Counted from the first letter of the stretch, positions 26,492 to 35,882 are shown. The stretch is 64,000 nt of DNA from Sphaerisporangium krabiense (GCF_014200435.1 NZ_JACHBR010000001.1:2790001-2854000), one strand, 5' to 3'. The notes: generated by a model not told the origin, from the letters alone. Translations and numbers: made by a program.

Positions 26492-27253
26492 ATGAATTCC
26501 GCTTCCACCAACATTTCGGGCCCGTGGCGCGACCAGCTGACCGGAGCCTTCGAGATCCTGCTCGGCCGTCCGCTGGCGAGTTTCGACGCCGACGCCGTCT
26601 ATGCGACGTTCTTCGGCGGCAACCTCATCAACGAGCTCGGCTTCGCGCGGGACTCGGCCTGGGTGAACCCGGCAGCCCTCCGCGGCGCCGAGCCGGTCGT
26701 CTGGGACTGCCCGATCTTCGACCTGGAGGAGCCGCTGCCGGAGTTCGACGCGAGCCGGTCGGTCTTCGAGTTCGACAAGGCCGGGCTGCCGCCGGAGTTC
26801 GAGGCGGATCTGGCGGCGGCGTGCTTCGCGGACCGGCTCGTCCTCGGCGGCGACCTGGCTCCGCTGCTGGCGCGGCACGACCTCGCCGCGTCCGATCTGC
26901 GCGACACCTGGACCGTCTGTTATCCCAGACTCGTCTCCGACGGCACCCTCTTCGACGCGATGCGGGTCGCCACCGCGCTCGGCACGGGCCCGGAAAGCCT
27001 CATCCCCTTCGAGGCGGAGGCGGCCGAGGAGTGGCAGGAGGCCCTCGCCGACCTCACGCCACCCGAGCTCGTCGCCCACCTGAGCTTCTTCTGCACCGAC
27101 GGCGACGAGGGGCTGATGTACCTGCGAACCGAGCGGTCCGGCGGCGACCTGCTCGCCGACGAGGGCTGCACGCTGATCGCCAACTGGGAGGAGGGCCAGG
27201 GCCAGGTCGAGTTCGCGGTCGTCCGGCTCGGCGAGCGCCTGACAACCGGGTGA
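26492..27253 (+). CDS. Hypothetical cytoplasmic protein, 253 aa
   Basis: A 253-aa acidic protein with no signal or membrane segment. Distinct stretches are AVYATFFGGNLINELGFARD, VVWDCPIFDLEEPLPEFD and a late SFFCTDGDEGLMYLRTERSG ending in a VEFAVVRLGERL strand. I do not recognise the family. The start is ATG 26492, 25 bp after the previous stop, with only a weak SD, so it may be the third gene of the sigma-factor transcript. It converges on the bactofilin-like gene. Confidence 0.65.
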   Translation: MNSASTNISGPWRDQLTGAFEILLGRPLASFDADAVYATFFGGNLINELGFARDSAWVNPAALRGAEPVVWDCPIFDLEEPLPEFDASRSVFEFDKAGLPPEFEADLAAACFADRLVLGGDLAPLLARHDLAASDLRDTWTVCYPRLVSDGTLFDAMRVATALGTGPESLIPFEAEAAEEWQEALADLTPPELVAHLSFFCTDGDEGLMYLRTERSGGDLLADEGCTLIANWEEGQGQVEFAVVRLGERLTTG

Positions 27254-27274
27254 CCGGGTTGTCCTTCGAACGAA

Positions 27275-27955
27275 TCAGGCGGTCGCGGTGAGGGGGACGC
27301 CCGCCAGCAGGCGGTCGCGCAGGGCGTCGCCGCGAACGCCGATCTCGGCGAGGTCGTCCGGGCCAGGGGTGCCGTCGACCAGCAGCTCAGGCACGAGCAG
27401 GCTGCTGAGCGGGGCCTCGGGCGCCGGGTCGTCCAGACCGCCGATGGAGGCGGTGGACAGGTCGAGGTAGGCGGGGGCGAGGGTCCTGCCGTGGAGGGTG
27501 CCGGCGACCAGGTCAGGACAGAACTCGTTCCAGAAGATCGAGACGGTGACGCGCAGGTCTCCGTGGATCATCACCAGCTTGTCGGTCATGTCGCCGACGA
27601 AGGTCTCGGCCGTCACGTGGCCGCGCACGATCAGCTTCGCGTCACCGGCCAGGTAGATGTTCCTCGCCCGCAGGTCCCCGAGGACGATCAGCGCGGCGGC
27701 TCCGTCGTCCACATTGGTGATGTTCCCGTCGACGACCAGGTCGCCGTCCACGACGTACCCGGTCGCCGCCTCGGGCGTACCCTTCCGCCACGGCGTCCGC
27801 TCGTGCTCGTCGAGGGCGAGTTCACCGCTCACCGTGGCGGGCCCCGGCACCAGGACGTACTCCTCCTCGTACAGGTTCTCGTACGTCCCCTCCGGCAGCC
27901 CACGCCGCTCGAACAGGTCCACCGCACCGTCCCAAGCGAGGTAACTCGATCGCAT
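27275..27955 (-). CDS. Bactofilin-like / polymer-forming beta-helix protein
   Basis: A protein of about 226 aa from the Met at 27955; Met codons at 27967 and 28018 are alternatives and no start has a good SD. The middle (about residues 65-150) is a right-handed beta-helix with regularly spaced short strands: YVVDGDLVVDGNITNVDDGA, LIVLGDLRARNIYLAGDAKL and LVMIHGDLRVTV. This resembles polymer-forming cytoskeletal (bactofilin, PF04519) repeats, but an FYELxE-type N-terminal region is unlike classical bactofilins. A cytoplasmic scaffold or ligand-binding role is possible. It converges on the 26492-27253 gene with 21 bp between. Confidence 0.6.
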   Translation of the reverse strand: MRSSYLAWDGAVDLFERRGLPEGTYENLYEEEYVLVPGPATVSGELALDEHERTPWRKGTPEAATGYVVDGDLVVDGNITNVDDGAAALIVLGDLRARNIYLAGDAKLIVRGHVTAETFVGDMTDKLVMIHGDLRVTVSIFWNEFCPDLVAGTLHGRTLAPAYLDLSTASIGGLDDPAPEAPLSSLLVPELLVDGTPGPDDLAEIGVRGDALRDRLLAGVPLTATA

Positions 27956-28146
27956 GCGCGCGACCATAGCAGTGAAACCGGTGCGTACCAGCTCGAACCA
28001 ACGCCGGATGTGGCGCACACACGCTCACGGACGGAGCGTCGTCGTCCTGATACCTGTGAACGAGTTCCGGCGAGATGTCCGGCGTACACCTGCGCTACGC
28101 GTGCGCGCCACCGTCACCGAGGTCGCGATGAGGTGAAGGAGTCCCC

Positions 28147-28611
28147 TTACCCGGTGGTGCGGGGAACGAGTTGGGAGATGCGCTGGTGGGACAAGCCCAG
28201 CGCACTGCCCGTGTCGCGAGTGCTCCACCCCTTGTCGATCAGAAGCCGAGCGGCACGCCGAACCGCCTCCCGCTCGGCTTGCTCGGCGTCGACGCGCCCA
28301 GCACGAGCTTGTGAGACGGCCGCCAGCGCGGCCGCGGCTTCGGGATCGGCGGGCAGAGCCTGGAGAGCGATGACACTGGGCTCAGTCGGAAGCAGCTCAA
28401 AAATGCAATCGACGACGTTCTGCTTGACCTCACTCCAACTCGCACCCTGAACTCGGACGAGGCGCCCGCCGGGAAGGTCCCGGACGGTGGCGGTCCACTG
28501 CTTTCCTGTACGAGCGAGGGTGGCGTGGTAGGTGGTGGCTTCACCCTCACCGAGGTTCTCCAAGGTGTCGGAGCCGACCTCGTCAAAGATCTTCTCGCGG
28601 CGTGAGTTCAT
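28147..28611 (-). CDS. HicB-like domain plus helix-turn-helix protein
   Basis: A 154-aa protein. Residues ~27-75 read like a HicB partial RNase-H fold (YHATLARTGKQWTATVRDLP then GGRLVRVQGASWSEVKQNVV). After an Ala-rich helical linker, the C-terminal ~35 residues form an HTH (LLIDKGWSTRDTGSALGLSH, then QRISQLV). HicB antitoxins neutralise HicA mRNA interferases and bind DNA through such an HTH. No HicA-like (small, with an H-G-S-H) gene lies on either side, so this is an orphan. It is the last chromosomal gene before the tRNA-Lys scar array. The upstream AT-rich stretch (28612-28680) should hold its promoter. Confidence 0.75.
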   Translation of the reverse strand: MNSRREKIFDEVGSDTLENLGEGEATTYHATLARTGKQWTATVRDLPGGRLVRVQGASWSEVKQNVVDCIFELLPTEPSVIALQALPADPEAAAALAAVSQARAGRVDAEQAEREAVRRAARLLIDKGWSTRDTGSALGLSHQRISQLVPRTTG

Positions 28612-29098
28612 AGGAGCACTGTAAGATCGTCGCCCTCTATTGTCTAGCCCGATAGACGGATCTCGGCTATCAAAGTAGCCAGGAGCGCTGCCAGGCCGAA
28701 TGCGACCCGCAGTTTGGAGAGCGGAAGGTAAAGCACCGAAGCTTTCGTCCAGAGCCGCCGTACCCCCTGACCGAGCTGGCCGAGGGTGCTCACGGTCGGC
28801 TCACCCGCAGATGCAGGTGACCGAGGTGACCGCGTCAGGGCCGGTGTTGTTGGCGGTCAGGGTGAGTGGGATCAGGCACCAATATGCCCAGGTGAGATTG
28901 GACGCCGAGGTTGACGTCGATGCTCGCCGAGCCCCGTAGGCGTACTGGCCGACTGCGGTGACGGCGCTGGTGCCACCCGGGTCGGTGGGCCCGGCGCTCT
29001 GAGATGTTGAGGCCGGCGCCTGCAACCTCGTGCTAGCAACTGCAGCCCTGCGAGGGCTTCCCGATCATGAGATCCAGGAGTCTGCCCAATTCATTGAT
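28612..29098. other. Non-coding / decayed segment at the outer edge of the integration array
   Basis: No confident gene. A 74-codon minus-strand frame (28801-29025) ends in LTWAYWCLIPLTLTANNTGP then DAVTSVTCICG, which looks like the C-terminal strand pair of a secreted beta-domain protein, so it may be a truncated gene. The segment 29015-29098 resembles 34555-34653, with degenerate CTGCAACC/CTGCAGCCC repeats and the shared CTGCCCA-TTCATTG stretch just before the tRNA-like sequence. Confidence 0.4.
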
Positions 29099-29142
29099 GG
29101 TGTGTCGCCAGGGACTCGAACCCTGAACTCACGGATCAGAAG
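29099..29142. repeat. att scar A: tRNA-Lys 3'-half copy (most diverged)
   Basis: This 44-bp segment matches the 3' half of tRNA-Lys (45222-45265) with changes only in a few positions: GTGTCGCC for GGGCCGCC, and ATCAGAAG for ATTAAAAG. It cannot form a tRNA, because the 5' half is absent. It marks the outermost end of the stack of elements integrated at tRNA-Lys. Confidence 0.8.
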
Positions 29143-29569
29143 AAATCGATTCGATCAAGGTCAGAGGCTCTGACCTGCGAGGACGGTGGCCGTGGACGTC
29201 CGCCGCGTTCCGCTACCGTTCGCCCTCCCTTGGCTGTACTCGTGGCTGTGCAACCGGGCTCGCTATGGGCCGTAGACCTCTGCCTTGTCAGCACGATCGA
29301 TCGTTCTGCAGTACGGCTTCCATCTCGCTCAAGACCGAGGTCGCTGAGCGGGATCAACCGCGGCAGTTCGGGGACGTCGCCGTCAGCGCTGCCGTCGTAC
29401 ACCTGATCTCGCGCTCGAACTGCATGGATGTGGTTTCGGCAGACACACCCACGCCGGTTACGGCTTCTCGCTTCTCCTGTTGTTCCTCACCACGTTTCGT
29501 TATAAGCTCTAACTATTGCTAGTGATGCTAACTCGACCGGCCGGACCGGTCGATGAACAGAGGAGAAGG
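29143..29569. other. Decayed element end and promoter region
   Basis: No gene. The first ~150 bp are a diverged copy of the sequence that follows scar C (34698-34830), including a degraded version of the CTTGGCTGTA hairpin at about 29228-29255. An AT-rich stretch (29490-29530) before the SRPBCC gene probably holds its promoter. Confidence 0.5.
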
Positions 29570-30220
29570 ATGTTCGGTACTCGCTCGGCCACCTCACGAA
29601 CCCCGCGCCGCCGGACCGGCGCGCGTGCCGCCCTGCTCGCGGTCCCGCTGGCTGTCGCCGGTGTCCTCGGCACCCCTGCCGCACCCGCCCAGGCCACCAC
29701 CCCCGGCCACGGCACCAGCCCGGCCTCACTGACCTGCCAAGGCAAAGGCGTCGACCCGGCCGCCAAGGCCCGCTACCGGACCGAGATCTTCATCCAGGCG
29801 CCGCTCCGCACGATCTGGGACCTGCAGACCGACGTGGAAGGCTGGCCCTCCTGGCAGAAACCCGTCGCCCCCATGACCATGAAGCGCCTCGACTCGGGCC
29901 CACTGCGCAAGCACTCACAGTTCCAGGCGACCATTCACCTACCCCCCGACCCCCCGTCCCCGCCCCCCACGGTGATCATCACCTCAACTGTCCGGCAACT
30001 CCAGTACGGCAAGTGCATCCGCTGGACCGGACCTGCCGACGGCCCCGGATTCCACATCGACGGCATCCATGTCTGGAATTTCATCAAAGTCCCCGGCGGC
30101 ACCCTCGTCCGCACCGAAGAAAGCCACACCGGCCCCCAAGCCAACCCCAATTCAGACATGGGCCTCGAAACCTGGCTCAACGACCTCAAAGCCACCGCCG
30201 AATCCGCCCCCCGCAACTGA
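29570..30220 (+). CDS. Secreted SRPBCC-domain protein
   Basis: A 216-aa protein starting at ATG 29570 behind AGAGGAGAAGG. The N-terminus has a basic twin-Arg-rich start (TPRRRTGARAALLAVPLAVA) and a signal cleavage near AQA-TT. The mature part is a SRPBCC/polyketide-cyclase-like fold: TEIFIQAPLRTIWDLQTDVE then GWPSWQ, the central Pro-rich loop, TSTVRQLQYGKCIRWTGPAD, and a final amphipathic helix (LETWLNDLKATAE). SRPBCC proteins bind hydrophobic ligands; the ligand is unknown. It is cargo of an old element between scars A and B. Confidence 0.75.
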   Translation: MFGTRSATSRTPRRRTGARAALLAVPLAVAGVLGTPAAPAQATTPGHGTSPASLTCQGKGVDPAAKARYRTEIFIQAPLRTIWDLQTDVEGWPSWQKPVAPMTMKRLDSGPLRKHSQFQATIHLPPDPPSPPPTVIITSTVRQLQYGKCIRWTGPADGPGFHIDGIHVWNFIKVPGGTLVRTEESHTGPQANPNSDMGLETWLNDLKATAESAPRN

Positions 30221-30533
30221 CCAGCCGACGTCGTCCACGCTGTGGACGTGCAAGTGCCGGACGCGGGTCTACTACCTGCTCGCCGGCGGCGGCCAGACGC
30301 ACATCGCACGCGTCGACCGCGACGGCCAGGTGGTCAAGGTTCCAGGCGGTCAGGGTCTTGCGGACGGTGGCGCGGGTCCCGAGCGTGACGATCTTCGAGA
30401 AAAGGCGACCTACTACGATCCGCCGCCCTACGCCGGGGGAGATGCTTCGGACCTGGGCCGAGAACAAGACCATCTTCTACGCCATCTGGATGCCCAAGCA
30501 GTTCATCGAGAAGCAGGTGACGACGAGAAACCT
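30221..30533. other. Decayed coding remnant(s)
   Basis: Short stretches look protein-like in different frames, e.g. RVYYLLAGGGQTHIARVDRD (from about 30264) and RTWAENKTIFYAIWMPKQFI (from about 30444), but none has a start or continues. Frameshifted debris of one or two genes is the best reading. Confidence 0.4.
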
Positions 30534-31172
30534 TCACCCGCAATTGCCCAGCGGCGCATCCCAGGTCGACGTGCCGTACAGCACCGCGTACCGCGCAACC
30601 GATATGACGATGTCCGCCGTCTCAACCGGTTGGGCGTCGGCATAGTACGTGCGCTCGATGGTCAAGACGATGTCTCCGGGTGGCACATCCAGCAGCCGGG
30701 TTTCCGGTGTGCTGACGAGACGCGCGGACACCAACTCTGCCGCGTGCGTGACCGTGATCTCGATCTGCCGCATCCGATCGACGACGCCTTTGCCGGCGTG
30801 CGGCCCCTCCTCGGGCAGCATGATCGGCGTTTCACGGATCAGCGCCAGGGGCTCCCACGAGGTTGCCAGCTGTACAGGTTCGCTGTCCCCTCGAAACAGA
30901 TACTTTGTCTCGATCACGTCTGGCTTGTCACCGTCGGGGCCTCCCAGACCCAGGCGGCGGCGTACGTCATCTGAAGCAGTAGCCGTGCGGCTGGTGTAGT
31001 CCCGGAATCCGATGCGGGCCTGCCTCGCCATTTCGATCGCGAAGGGACTGCCACCCTGAGCGTTGCGGTGCCAGCTACGCGCCAAGACCTGCCGTTGCGC
31101 CTGTTCTCGCACATAGGTTCCCGACCCTGTCCGAGCTATGCGAGTCCCTCGCTCACAAGCGTGCGCGGCACC
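30534..31172 (-). pseudogene. GntR/UTRA regulator lacking its DNA-binding helices
   Basis: The frame holds a complete UTRA domain (ARSWHRNAQGGSPFAIEMAR, VIETKYLFRGDSEPVQLATS, LTIERTYYADAQPVETADIV) plus, upstream of the first possible start, the tail of the winged helix (ARTGSGTYVREQ). An in-frame TAG lies just above that, and the two recognition helices are missing. It is therefore a 5'-truncated AICE-type GntR repressor of the KorSA class. A GTG at 31112 could still give a 192-aa UTRA-only protein, which could bind ligand but not DNA. The gene belongs to the old element between scars A and B. Confidence 0.75.
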
Positions 31173-31329
31173 CTACGAGCTACAGCGTTAGACCATGCCA
31201 ACACGCCGAACGTCTGGAGTAATCGGACCGGGCGCTCGATACGCTCCTTTCGGTCTTCGTCGCTTTGCCATCCAGACCGCTCCGGGACCACCTATGTGAT
31301 CCGGTGCGACCAGAGGGAAGGCTGGAGGT

Positions 31330-32553
31330 ATGGGCGAGCGTCGATTGCATCTGGCGGAGGTGCTCCAAGAGGCTGAGGACGCCGCGCCGATGGAGTCGCT
31401 GGATGTGGTGGCGCGGAACCTGCGGGAGCGGTTCGGAGCCGAGCGGGTGTCCTTCCTGCACGTCGACTTCATCGAACACGAGCTGGTGCGGGTGAGTGAG
31501 ACCCCCGAGTCCCAGAACGGAGACCATGCCGAGCGCGTCCTGCTCGACGGCAGCGACTACGAGAGGGTGCTGTGCACGCAGGACCCGTACCAGGTGCCGG
31601 ACGGTGGAACGACGCAGCGGGTGATCGCGCCGGTCACCAACCGCGGCGACACGATCGGCGTCCTGGAGGTGACCCTGCCCCACTGCGACGCGGAAGTGCT
31701 GGACCAAGTGGCCGAGGCCGCGCACGCGCTGGCCTACATCATCGTCACCGATCGGCGCTTCACCGACCTCTACCAGTGGGGCCGGCGCACCACGCCGCTC
31801 AGCCTGGCCGCCGAGATCCAGCACCAGCTCCTGCCGGACGCCTCCTGCTGTGAGGCCAACACCTTCACCCTCGCCGCGGGCTTGGTGCCCGCCGACGCCA
31901 TCGGCGGCGACACCTACGACTACACCCTCGACCGTGAGACCCTGCACGTCTCGATCACCGACGCCATGGGTCATGACGTCGACGCGGCGCTGCTGGCCAC
32001 CCTCACGGTGAACGCCCTGCGCGGAGCCCGCCGCGCGGAGGCCGGCATCGCCGAGCAGGCACGCCGCACCAACCAGGCCCTGATCGACCACGCCCGCGGC
32101 GCTTTGACCACCGGGCAACTGCTGCGCATCCGCCTGGACGGGACCAAGGTCGAGCTGGTCAACGCCGGTCACCCGCACCCGCTGCGCCTGCGCGACGGCG
32201 CGGTGACGGAGGTGCCCCTCGACGCCGACCTCCCCTTCGGCGTGGACGATCTTGGCTCCTACCACGTCCAGCAGCTGGACCTGCGCCCCGGGGACCGGCT
32301 GATCCTGCTGACCGACGGCATGCAGGAGCGCGTGGCCGAAGCCGTCGACCTGCCCGCCCTCCTGCGTGAGACCCACGACCTGCACCCCAGACAGGTCGTC
32401 CAAGCGCTGACCGCTGCGGTGCTGCGGGCCTGCGACGGTCACATGCCCGACGACGCCACCGTCATATGCCTCGACTGGCACGGCCCCGCGCCCCACCACG
32501 GCACCGAGGGCTCTACCTCCCACAACGGCACAGCCGGTGACCATAGCCGCTGA
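31330..32553 (+). CDS. GAF-SpoIIE (PP2C-type) protein phosphatase
   Basis: A 407-aa protein. Residues ~1-145 are a GAF-like sensor ([20 protein letters not shown] through [20 protein letters not shown]). Residues ~165-385 are a SpoIIE/PP2C_SIG phosphatase with metal-binding motifs [20 protein letters not shown] and [10 protein letters not shown], and a final [11 protein letters not shown]. Such enzymes dephosphorylate anti-anti-sigma factors and so free stress sigma factors. The ATG at 31330 directly follows GGAGGT. The 3' end overlaps a TPR-protein fragment by 17 bp. It is the only clearly intact regulatory gene in the A-B element. Confidence 0.9.
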   Translation: MGERRLHLAEVLQEAEDAAPMESLDVVARNLRERFGAERVSFLHVDFIEHELVRVSETPESQNGDHAERVLLDGSDYERVLCTQDPYQVPDGGTTQRVIAPVTNRGDTIGVLEVTLPHCDAEVLDQVAEAAHALAYIIVTDRRFTDLYQWGRRTTPLSLAAEIQHQLLPDASCCEANTFTLAAGLVPADAIGGDTYDYTLDRETLHVSITDAMGHDVDAALLATLTVNALRGARRAEAGIAEQARRTNQALIDHARGALTTGQLLRIRLDGTKVELVNAGHPHPLRLRDGAVTEVPLDADLPFGVDDLGSYHVQQLDLRPGDRLILLTDGMQERVAEAVDLPALLRETHDLHPRQVVQALTAAVLRACDGHMPDDATVICLDWHGPAPHHGTEGSTSHNGTAGDHSR

Positions 32554-32728
32554 TCACCGCACTGATCCCGGCATGCTGGGCGCCGACCACCCCCACACCC
32601 TTGCCAGCCGCAACAACCTCGCTGGTGCCTACCGGTCGACGGGCGACCTAGCCCGCGCGATCCCCCTGCTCGAGCAGGCGCTTGCCGGCTGCGAGCATCG
32701 GCGGCCGACGTGTTCGCTTAAACGCTGA
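32537..32728 (+). pseudogene. TPR-protein fragment
   Basis: A 63-codon remnant with one complete TPR_12-type repeat (LGADHPHTLASRNNLAGAYR then STGDLARAIPLLEQALAGCE), typical of long actinomycete NB-ARC-TPR proteins. The reading frame breaks down right after, about 80 bp before scar B, so the rest of the gene was lost. Confidence 0.75.
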
Positions 32729-32748
32729 AGCCGACCCCGTGGGCGGCT

Positions 32749-32767
32749 GTTAACGGGAGTGTTAGCA
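32749..32767. repeat. Type-1 arm-like direct repeats left of scar B
   Basis: GTTAACG (32749) and GTTAGCA (32761) are spaced 12 bp, followed by AACACC as next to the real tRNA-Lys (45161-45185). They are probable integrase arm-binding sites. Confidence 0.55.
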
Positions 32768-32806
32768 AACACCCTCGCACGGTCACCGTTCCGGGGTGTT
32801 TTGGCT

Positions 32807-32849
32807 GGTGGGCCGCCACGGACTCGAACCCTGAACCTACGGATCAAAG
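32807..32849. repeat. att scar B: tRNA-Lys 3'-half copy
   Basis: GGTGGGCCGCCACGGACTCG and onward matches the tRNA-Lys 3' half with about three changes (CACGG for CAGGG, ATCAAAG for ATTAAAAG). There is no 5' half. Confidence 0.88.
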
Positions 32850-32932
32850 CTCGGACGATCATGGTTCTAGACAGTTCAATGCAGGTCAGCGGGCATACGT
32901 GGTCCACCTTGAACGACTTTGGATCCCCTGAA

Positions 32933-32953
32933 TTGCAACCCGAACTGCAACCC
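32933..32953. repeat. Type-2 arm-like direct repeats right of scar B
   Basis: TTGCAACCC (32933) and CTGCAACCC (32945), spaced 12 bp; the same sequence recurs left of scar C. Confidence 0.55.
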
Positions 32954-33081
32954 GTGCCGGGTGGTGATCACTGGCGACCGCTTCCTTTATCAGGACCATT
33001 CGTCCCGTGATCCTGAGGCTGCGGCCTCAACCGGGAAACTTGAGCAGCGAGGAGGACGGAACCGCAGTACCGCGCTGGCCA

Positions 33082-33357
33082 TCAGCTCTGGAGCCTTCGG
33101 CGCATCGACTCCAGCTCAGTGGCGACCTGGTCTACCTCGGTCGGGCGGTGGGCTGTCCAAAATGACCCGCCGAACCAACGATCAAAGACCGCAGCGACGG
33201 AATCCGCGGTGATCACTTCTTTCCCTCGTACCAACACGACGAGGTCCTTAACCTCGGAGTCGTACTCATCAAGAGGCGCACCGGCCTCCAGCAATCCCTC
33301 AGGATCACGCAGATTGATTATTTGACGAACTGACTCAAACAACGGATCATCGTCCAT
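33082..33357 (-). CDS. DUF1871-like small protein
   Basis: A 91-aa acidic protein, MDDDPLFESVRQIINLRDPE then GLLEAGAPLDEYDSEVKDLV. The IIN-x2-DPEGLL-x2-GAPxDEYDxEV pattern is that of DUF1871, often found as small immunity-like proteins. The length is typical of that family. It sits alone in the B-C element, opposite to the truncated integrase. No toxin gene is adjacent. The function is unknown. Confidence 0.7.
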   Translation of the reverse strand: MDDDPLFESVRQIINLRDPEGLLEAGAPLDEYDSEVKDLVVLVRGKEVITADSVAAVFDRWFGGSFWTAHRPTEVDQVATELESMRRRLQS

Positions 33358-33446
33358 TCACCCATGATCGCATGCATGTTACGAGAACATCCGCCAGTAC
33401 CTAGCTCCCGACCTCACCGGTTTGAGGCTGTCTGCCCAAGCGAACC

Positions 33447-34547
33447 ATGAGGACGGTCGGTGGAGCGACGGCGCGTCTCTGGTCAGCGGGTGTGGCTTGG
33501 TGCGGCGGGTGCTTGGTGCAGCGGGCGGCGGGCCGTGCGGCGGCGCGGAGAACCGTCGCCTTGACGCTTACACGTCTGGCTCGGAAAGCAGAATCTCGCC
33601 GAGAACAGGGCGTTGCAGATTCCCCGCATTCTGTCCAGGGCCTGAAGATCGCCGTACGCCGTGAGGTGATCGCTCGGAACGTCTGCACGCTCATCGACGC
33701 CCCGACCGGTGAGGAAGTCGAGATCGAGCCCCTGACGGCCGCTGAGGCGCGTGCCGTACTGGAGAGCGCCAAAGACCGGCGAAACGGTACGCGGTGGTCT
33801 GTGGCCCTCGCTCTAGGACTTCGGCAGTGTGAGGCACTCGGGCTGCGATGGAAGTACATCGATCTGGACAGGGGCGTTATCCAGGTCTTCTGGCAGATCA
33901 AGCGGCAGCGTTTCCGTCATGGGTGCGACGATCCCCATGCGTGCGGTGAACGGCTGCACCAGTACCCATGTCCGAAAGACTGCGCAAAGGCCAAGCGGAC
34001 GTCTGGCCGGCGGCATGTGTGTCTTCGGCGGTGCCCTCCGAGGTGCCGGGAACACGGGGGCAAGTGCCCAAGATTCTGTCCTCCCGATTGCGCCGGTCAC
34101 GCTCCGTCCTGCCCTGATCGGATCGGGGGCTGGGCGTTCGTGAAGCCAAAGGGCAAGGGAAGACGGACGGTGTTGATTCCACCGCCGCTTATCCCGCTGC
34201 TGAAGCTGCATCAGGCGGCACAGCGTTCCGAGGAGAAAGCCGCGGGCAAGAAGTGGCGCGGTATGGATCTCGTCTGGATGCGGGTGGATGGCTCCCCGAT
34301 CGATCCCGGGGACGACTGGGACGAGTGGAAAGACCTTCTCCGGGCCGCCCAGGTCAGCAAGGATGCCCGCGTACACGATGCCCGCCACACGGCGGCCACG
34401 TTGCTCCTGGAGCAAGGCGTGGATATCAGCGTCGTGCAAGAGATCCTCGGCCATTCACAGCTCACCACGACCAAGCGGTACACCCACGTCACGTCGAAGC
34501 TGGCAAGCGATGCGGCGGCGCGGATGGGTCCGGGCGCTGTGGGATGA
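33447..34547 (+). pseudogene. Tyrosine recombinase (integrase), N-terminus lost
   Basis: From about 33627 on, the frame encodes the C-terminal catalytic part of an AICE/phage integrase: VRREVIARNVCTLIDAP, GLRQCEALGLRWKYIDLD (first catalytic Arg), a Cys/His-rich insert (CDDPHACGERLHQYPCPKDC and more, eight or more Cys), HDARHTAATLLLEQGVDIS and the final LGHSQLTTTKRYTHV with the Tyr nucleophile. The first ~60 codons are low-complexity Arg/Ala and do not resemble the expected SAM-like DNA-binding domain; in another frame a piece (ESRISPRT) of the expected sequence is visible, so the N-terminal half is frameshifted or deleted. The active site is intact but the protein is unlikely to work. Confidence 0.8.
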
Positions 34548-34560
34548 CTGAGGCCGGCGA

Positions 34561-34601
34561 CTGCAACCCGCTTCTAACAACTGCAACCCGAACTGCAACC
34601 C
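34561..34601. repeat. Type-2 arm-like direct repeats left of scar C
   Basis: CTGCAACCC occurs at 34561, 34581 and 34593; the last two are spaced 12 bp. They lie just downstream of the integrase stop, as expected for an attP arm. Confidence 0.6.
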
Positions 34602-34653
34602 TGGGCAGGCACTTCCGGATCATGGGATCTGAGCGTCTGCCCAGTTCATTGGT

Positions 34654-34697
34654 GGTGGGCCGCCAGGGACTCGAACCCTGAACCTACGGATTAAAAG
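34654..34697. repeat. att scar C: tRNA-Lys 3'-half copy
   Basis: A 44-bp segment identical to the tRNA-Lys 3' half (45221-45263 region), from GGTGGGCCGCC through ATTAAAAG. The 5' half is absent, so it is not a functional tRNA. Confidence 0.92.
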
Positions 34698-34714
34698 AAG
34701 ACGATTCGATCAAG

Positions 34715-35245
34715 CTAGGGAGCTCCGACCTGCGGGCGTGGTGTCCGTGGACGTTCGCGGACTTCCGCCGTCGGCCGCCCTCTTGGCTGTAGCTGTACAG
34801 CCAAGGCATTGCACAATCGGCAGGCTATGGGCAGCGAGCGAAGCCACATGACCAGGGGATAAGAACCCCCACCCGGGATGTCAACCCACCTGTATCCCGC
34901 TTCCACGCGGGCTCCCCCGCTTCGATTCATCTTGTCGGACGGATCTTCATCCCAGAGGCATTCGGGTCGGTCTCCGTGATGCTGGTTGCCCTCTCGATCG
35001 GTCCATGGCACCTCTCCCGGGACGAGGGCGGTCAGACCGTTGTCCGTCTGGAAGGAACCGCTGACACCTGGCCCGTTCAGCATGGCGTGTCCCTCTGCCA
35101 GCGTGAGGCGGACGCTACCAAGTCGTAGGTGGATCGCTACGAGGCTGCCTATAACTAGAGCAAAACCTATTAGAGCGAGACCTATTCCCCTGGAGAGCGT
35201 GACCTGGCCTGTCAGCAGGCGGCGCGTTCGTTGATTGAGGGGCAT
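34715..35245 (-). CDS. Single-pass membrane protein with scar-derived C-terminus
   Basis: A 176-aa protein from ATG 35245 (MPLNQRTRRLLTGQVTLSRG). It has one membrane helix (IGLALIGFALVIGSLVAIHL), then an extracytoplasmic part without a known family. The last ~45 residues (after about MWLRSLPIACRLC) are encoded by the integrase-terminator/att-flank DNA that also occurs next to scar A, so the original C-terminus was probably replaced when the element integrated. The gene may be expressed but is truncated relative to its source. Confidence 0.5.
   Translation of the reverse strand: MPLNQRTRRLLTGQVTLSRGIGLALIGFALVIGSLVAIHLRLGSVRLTLAEGHAMLNGPGVSGSFQTDNGLTALVPGEVPWTDREGNQHHGDRPECLWDEDPSDKMNRSGGARVEAGYRWVDIPGGGSYPLVMWLRSLPIACRLCNALAVQLQPRGRPTAEVRERPRTPRPQVGAP
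34782..34805. terminator. CTTGGCTGTA hairpin
   Basis: CTTGGCTGTA (34782-34791) / TACAGCCAAG (34796-34805). It is a shorter version of the 17-bp hairpin downstream of the intact integrase (44101-44144), so it is a relic of an integrase terminator. Confidence 0.6.
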
Positions 35246-35424
35246 GGGCGAACAGTAGGCGAAAAAGGTGGGCTCTGCCGACATATCCGCACTACTTCAT
35301 CTGCCCGATCGTCCCGTCTGTCATCCATAACCCCCGGCACGGCCGCTTACCGCAACCTGGCCATCCGATAGGCCGGGGCTGAGGAACGAAGTCCCGGACC
35401 CTCGATCGCCCTCAACCCCGTATA

Positions 35425-35882
35425 GTGACCAGCCACAGCGCGATCGCAACCTGTAGTGGTGTGACGGCTCACCCATACCTCGGCCACCTACGACCCTTCA
35501 ATCAAAGCCACCAAGGTGCACACTTGGCTCATGCGCCAGCGGAGGCTTCTCTTTTCATCTCAGCGGCCACAAGTGCGATGGCGGCGGCGTTTATGCCCCT
35601 GTCGCTGCCAGTGGGGCTCGCTCTTTGGGTGCTCACTCTGGCGGTCGCTATGGGCCTGGCTTTCTGGACGCTGCACCACGTGAATGCGGAACGTGATCGA
35701 TGCGAGCAGGTACAAGGGAATGCATCCGAGGAGGCTCGGAGCGCCTGGGCGGCGGCGGGCCGTTGGTTGGCGAGGCACCGAGGTACGGCGGGGGGCGCCT
35801 ACGGGGATGCCCCGCGCGGTGCCCGCGCCGTGACCGACCCCCAGGCCGCATGCGCGCGCGGGGCGTACGGCGGCGCGGCGCG
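35425..35882 (+). pseudogene. Possible membrane-protein fragment fused to decayed DNA
   Basis: One frame contains a hydrophobic stretch (FMPLSLPVGLALWVLTLAVA then MGLAFWTLHHV) and a short charged tail (ERDRCEQVQGNASEEARSAW), after which composition collapses into Gly/Ala/Arg before the integrase remnant begins in another frame. It may be the left part of a lost gene; support is weak. Confidence 0.3.
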
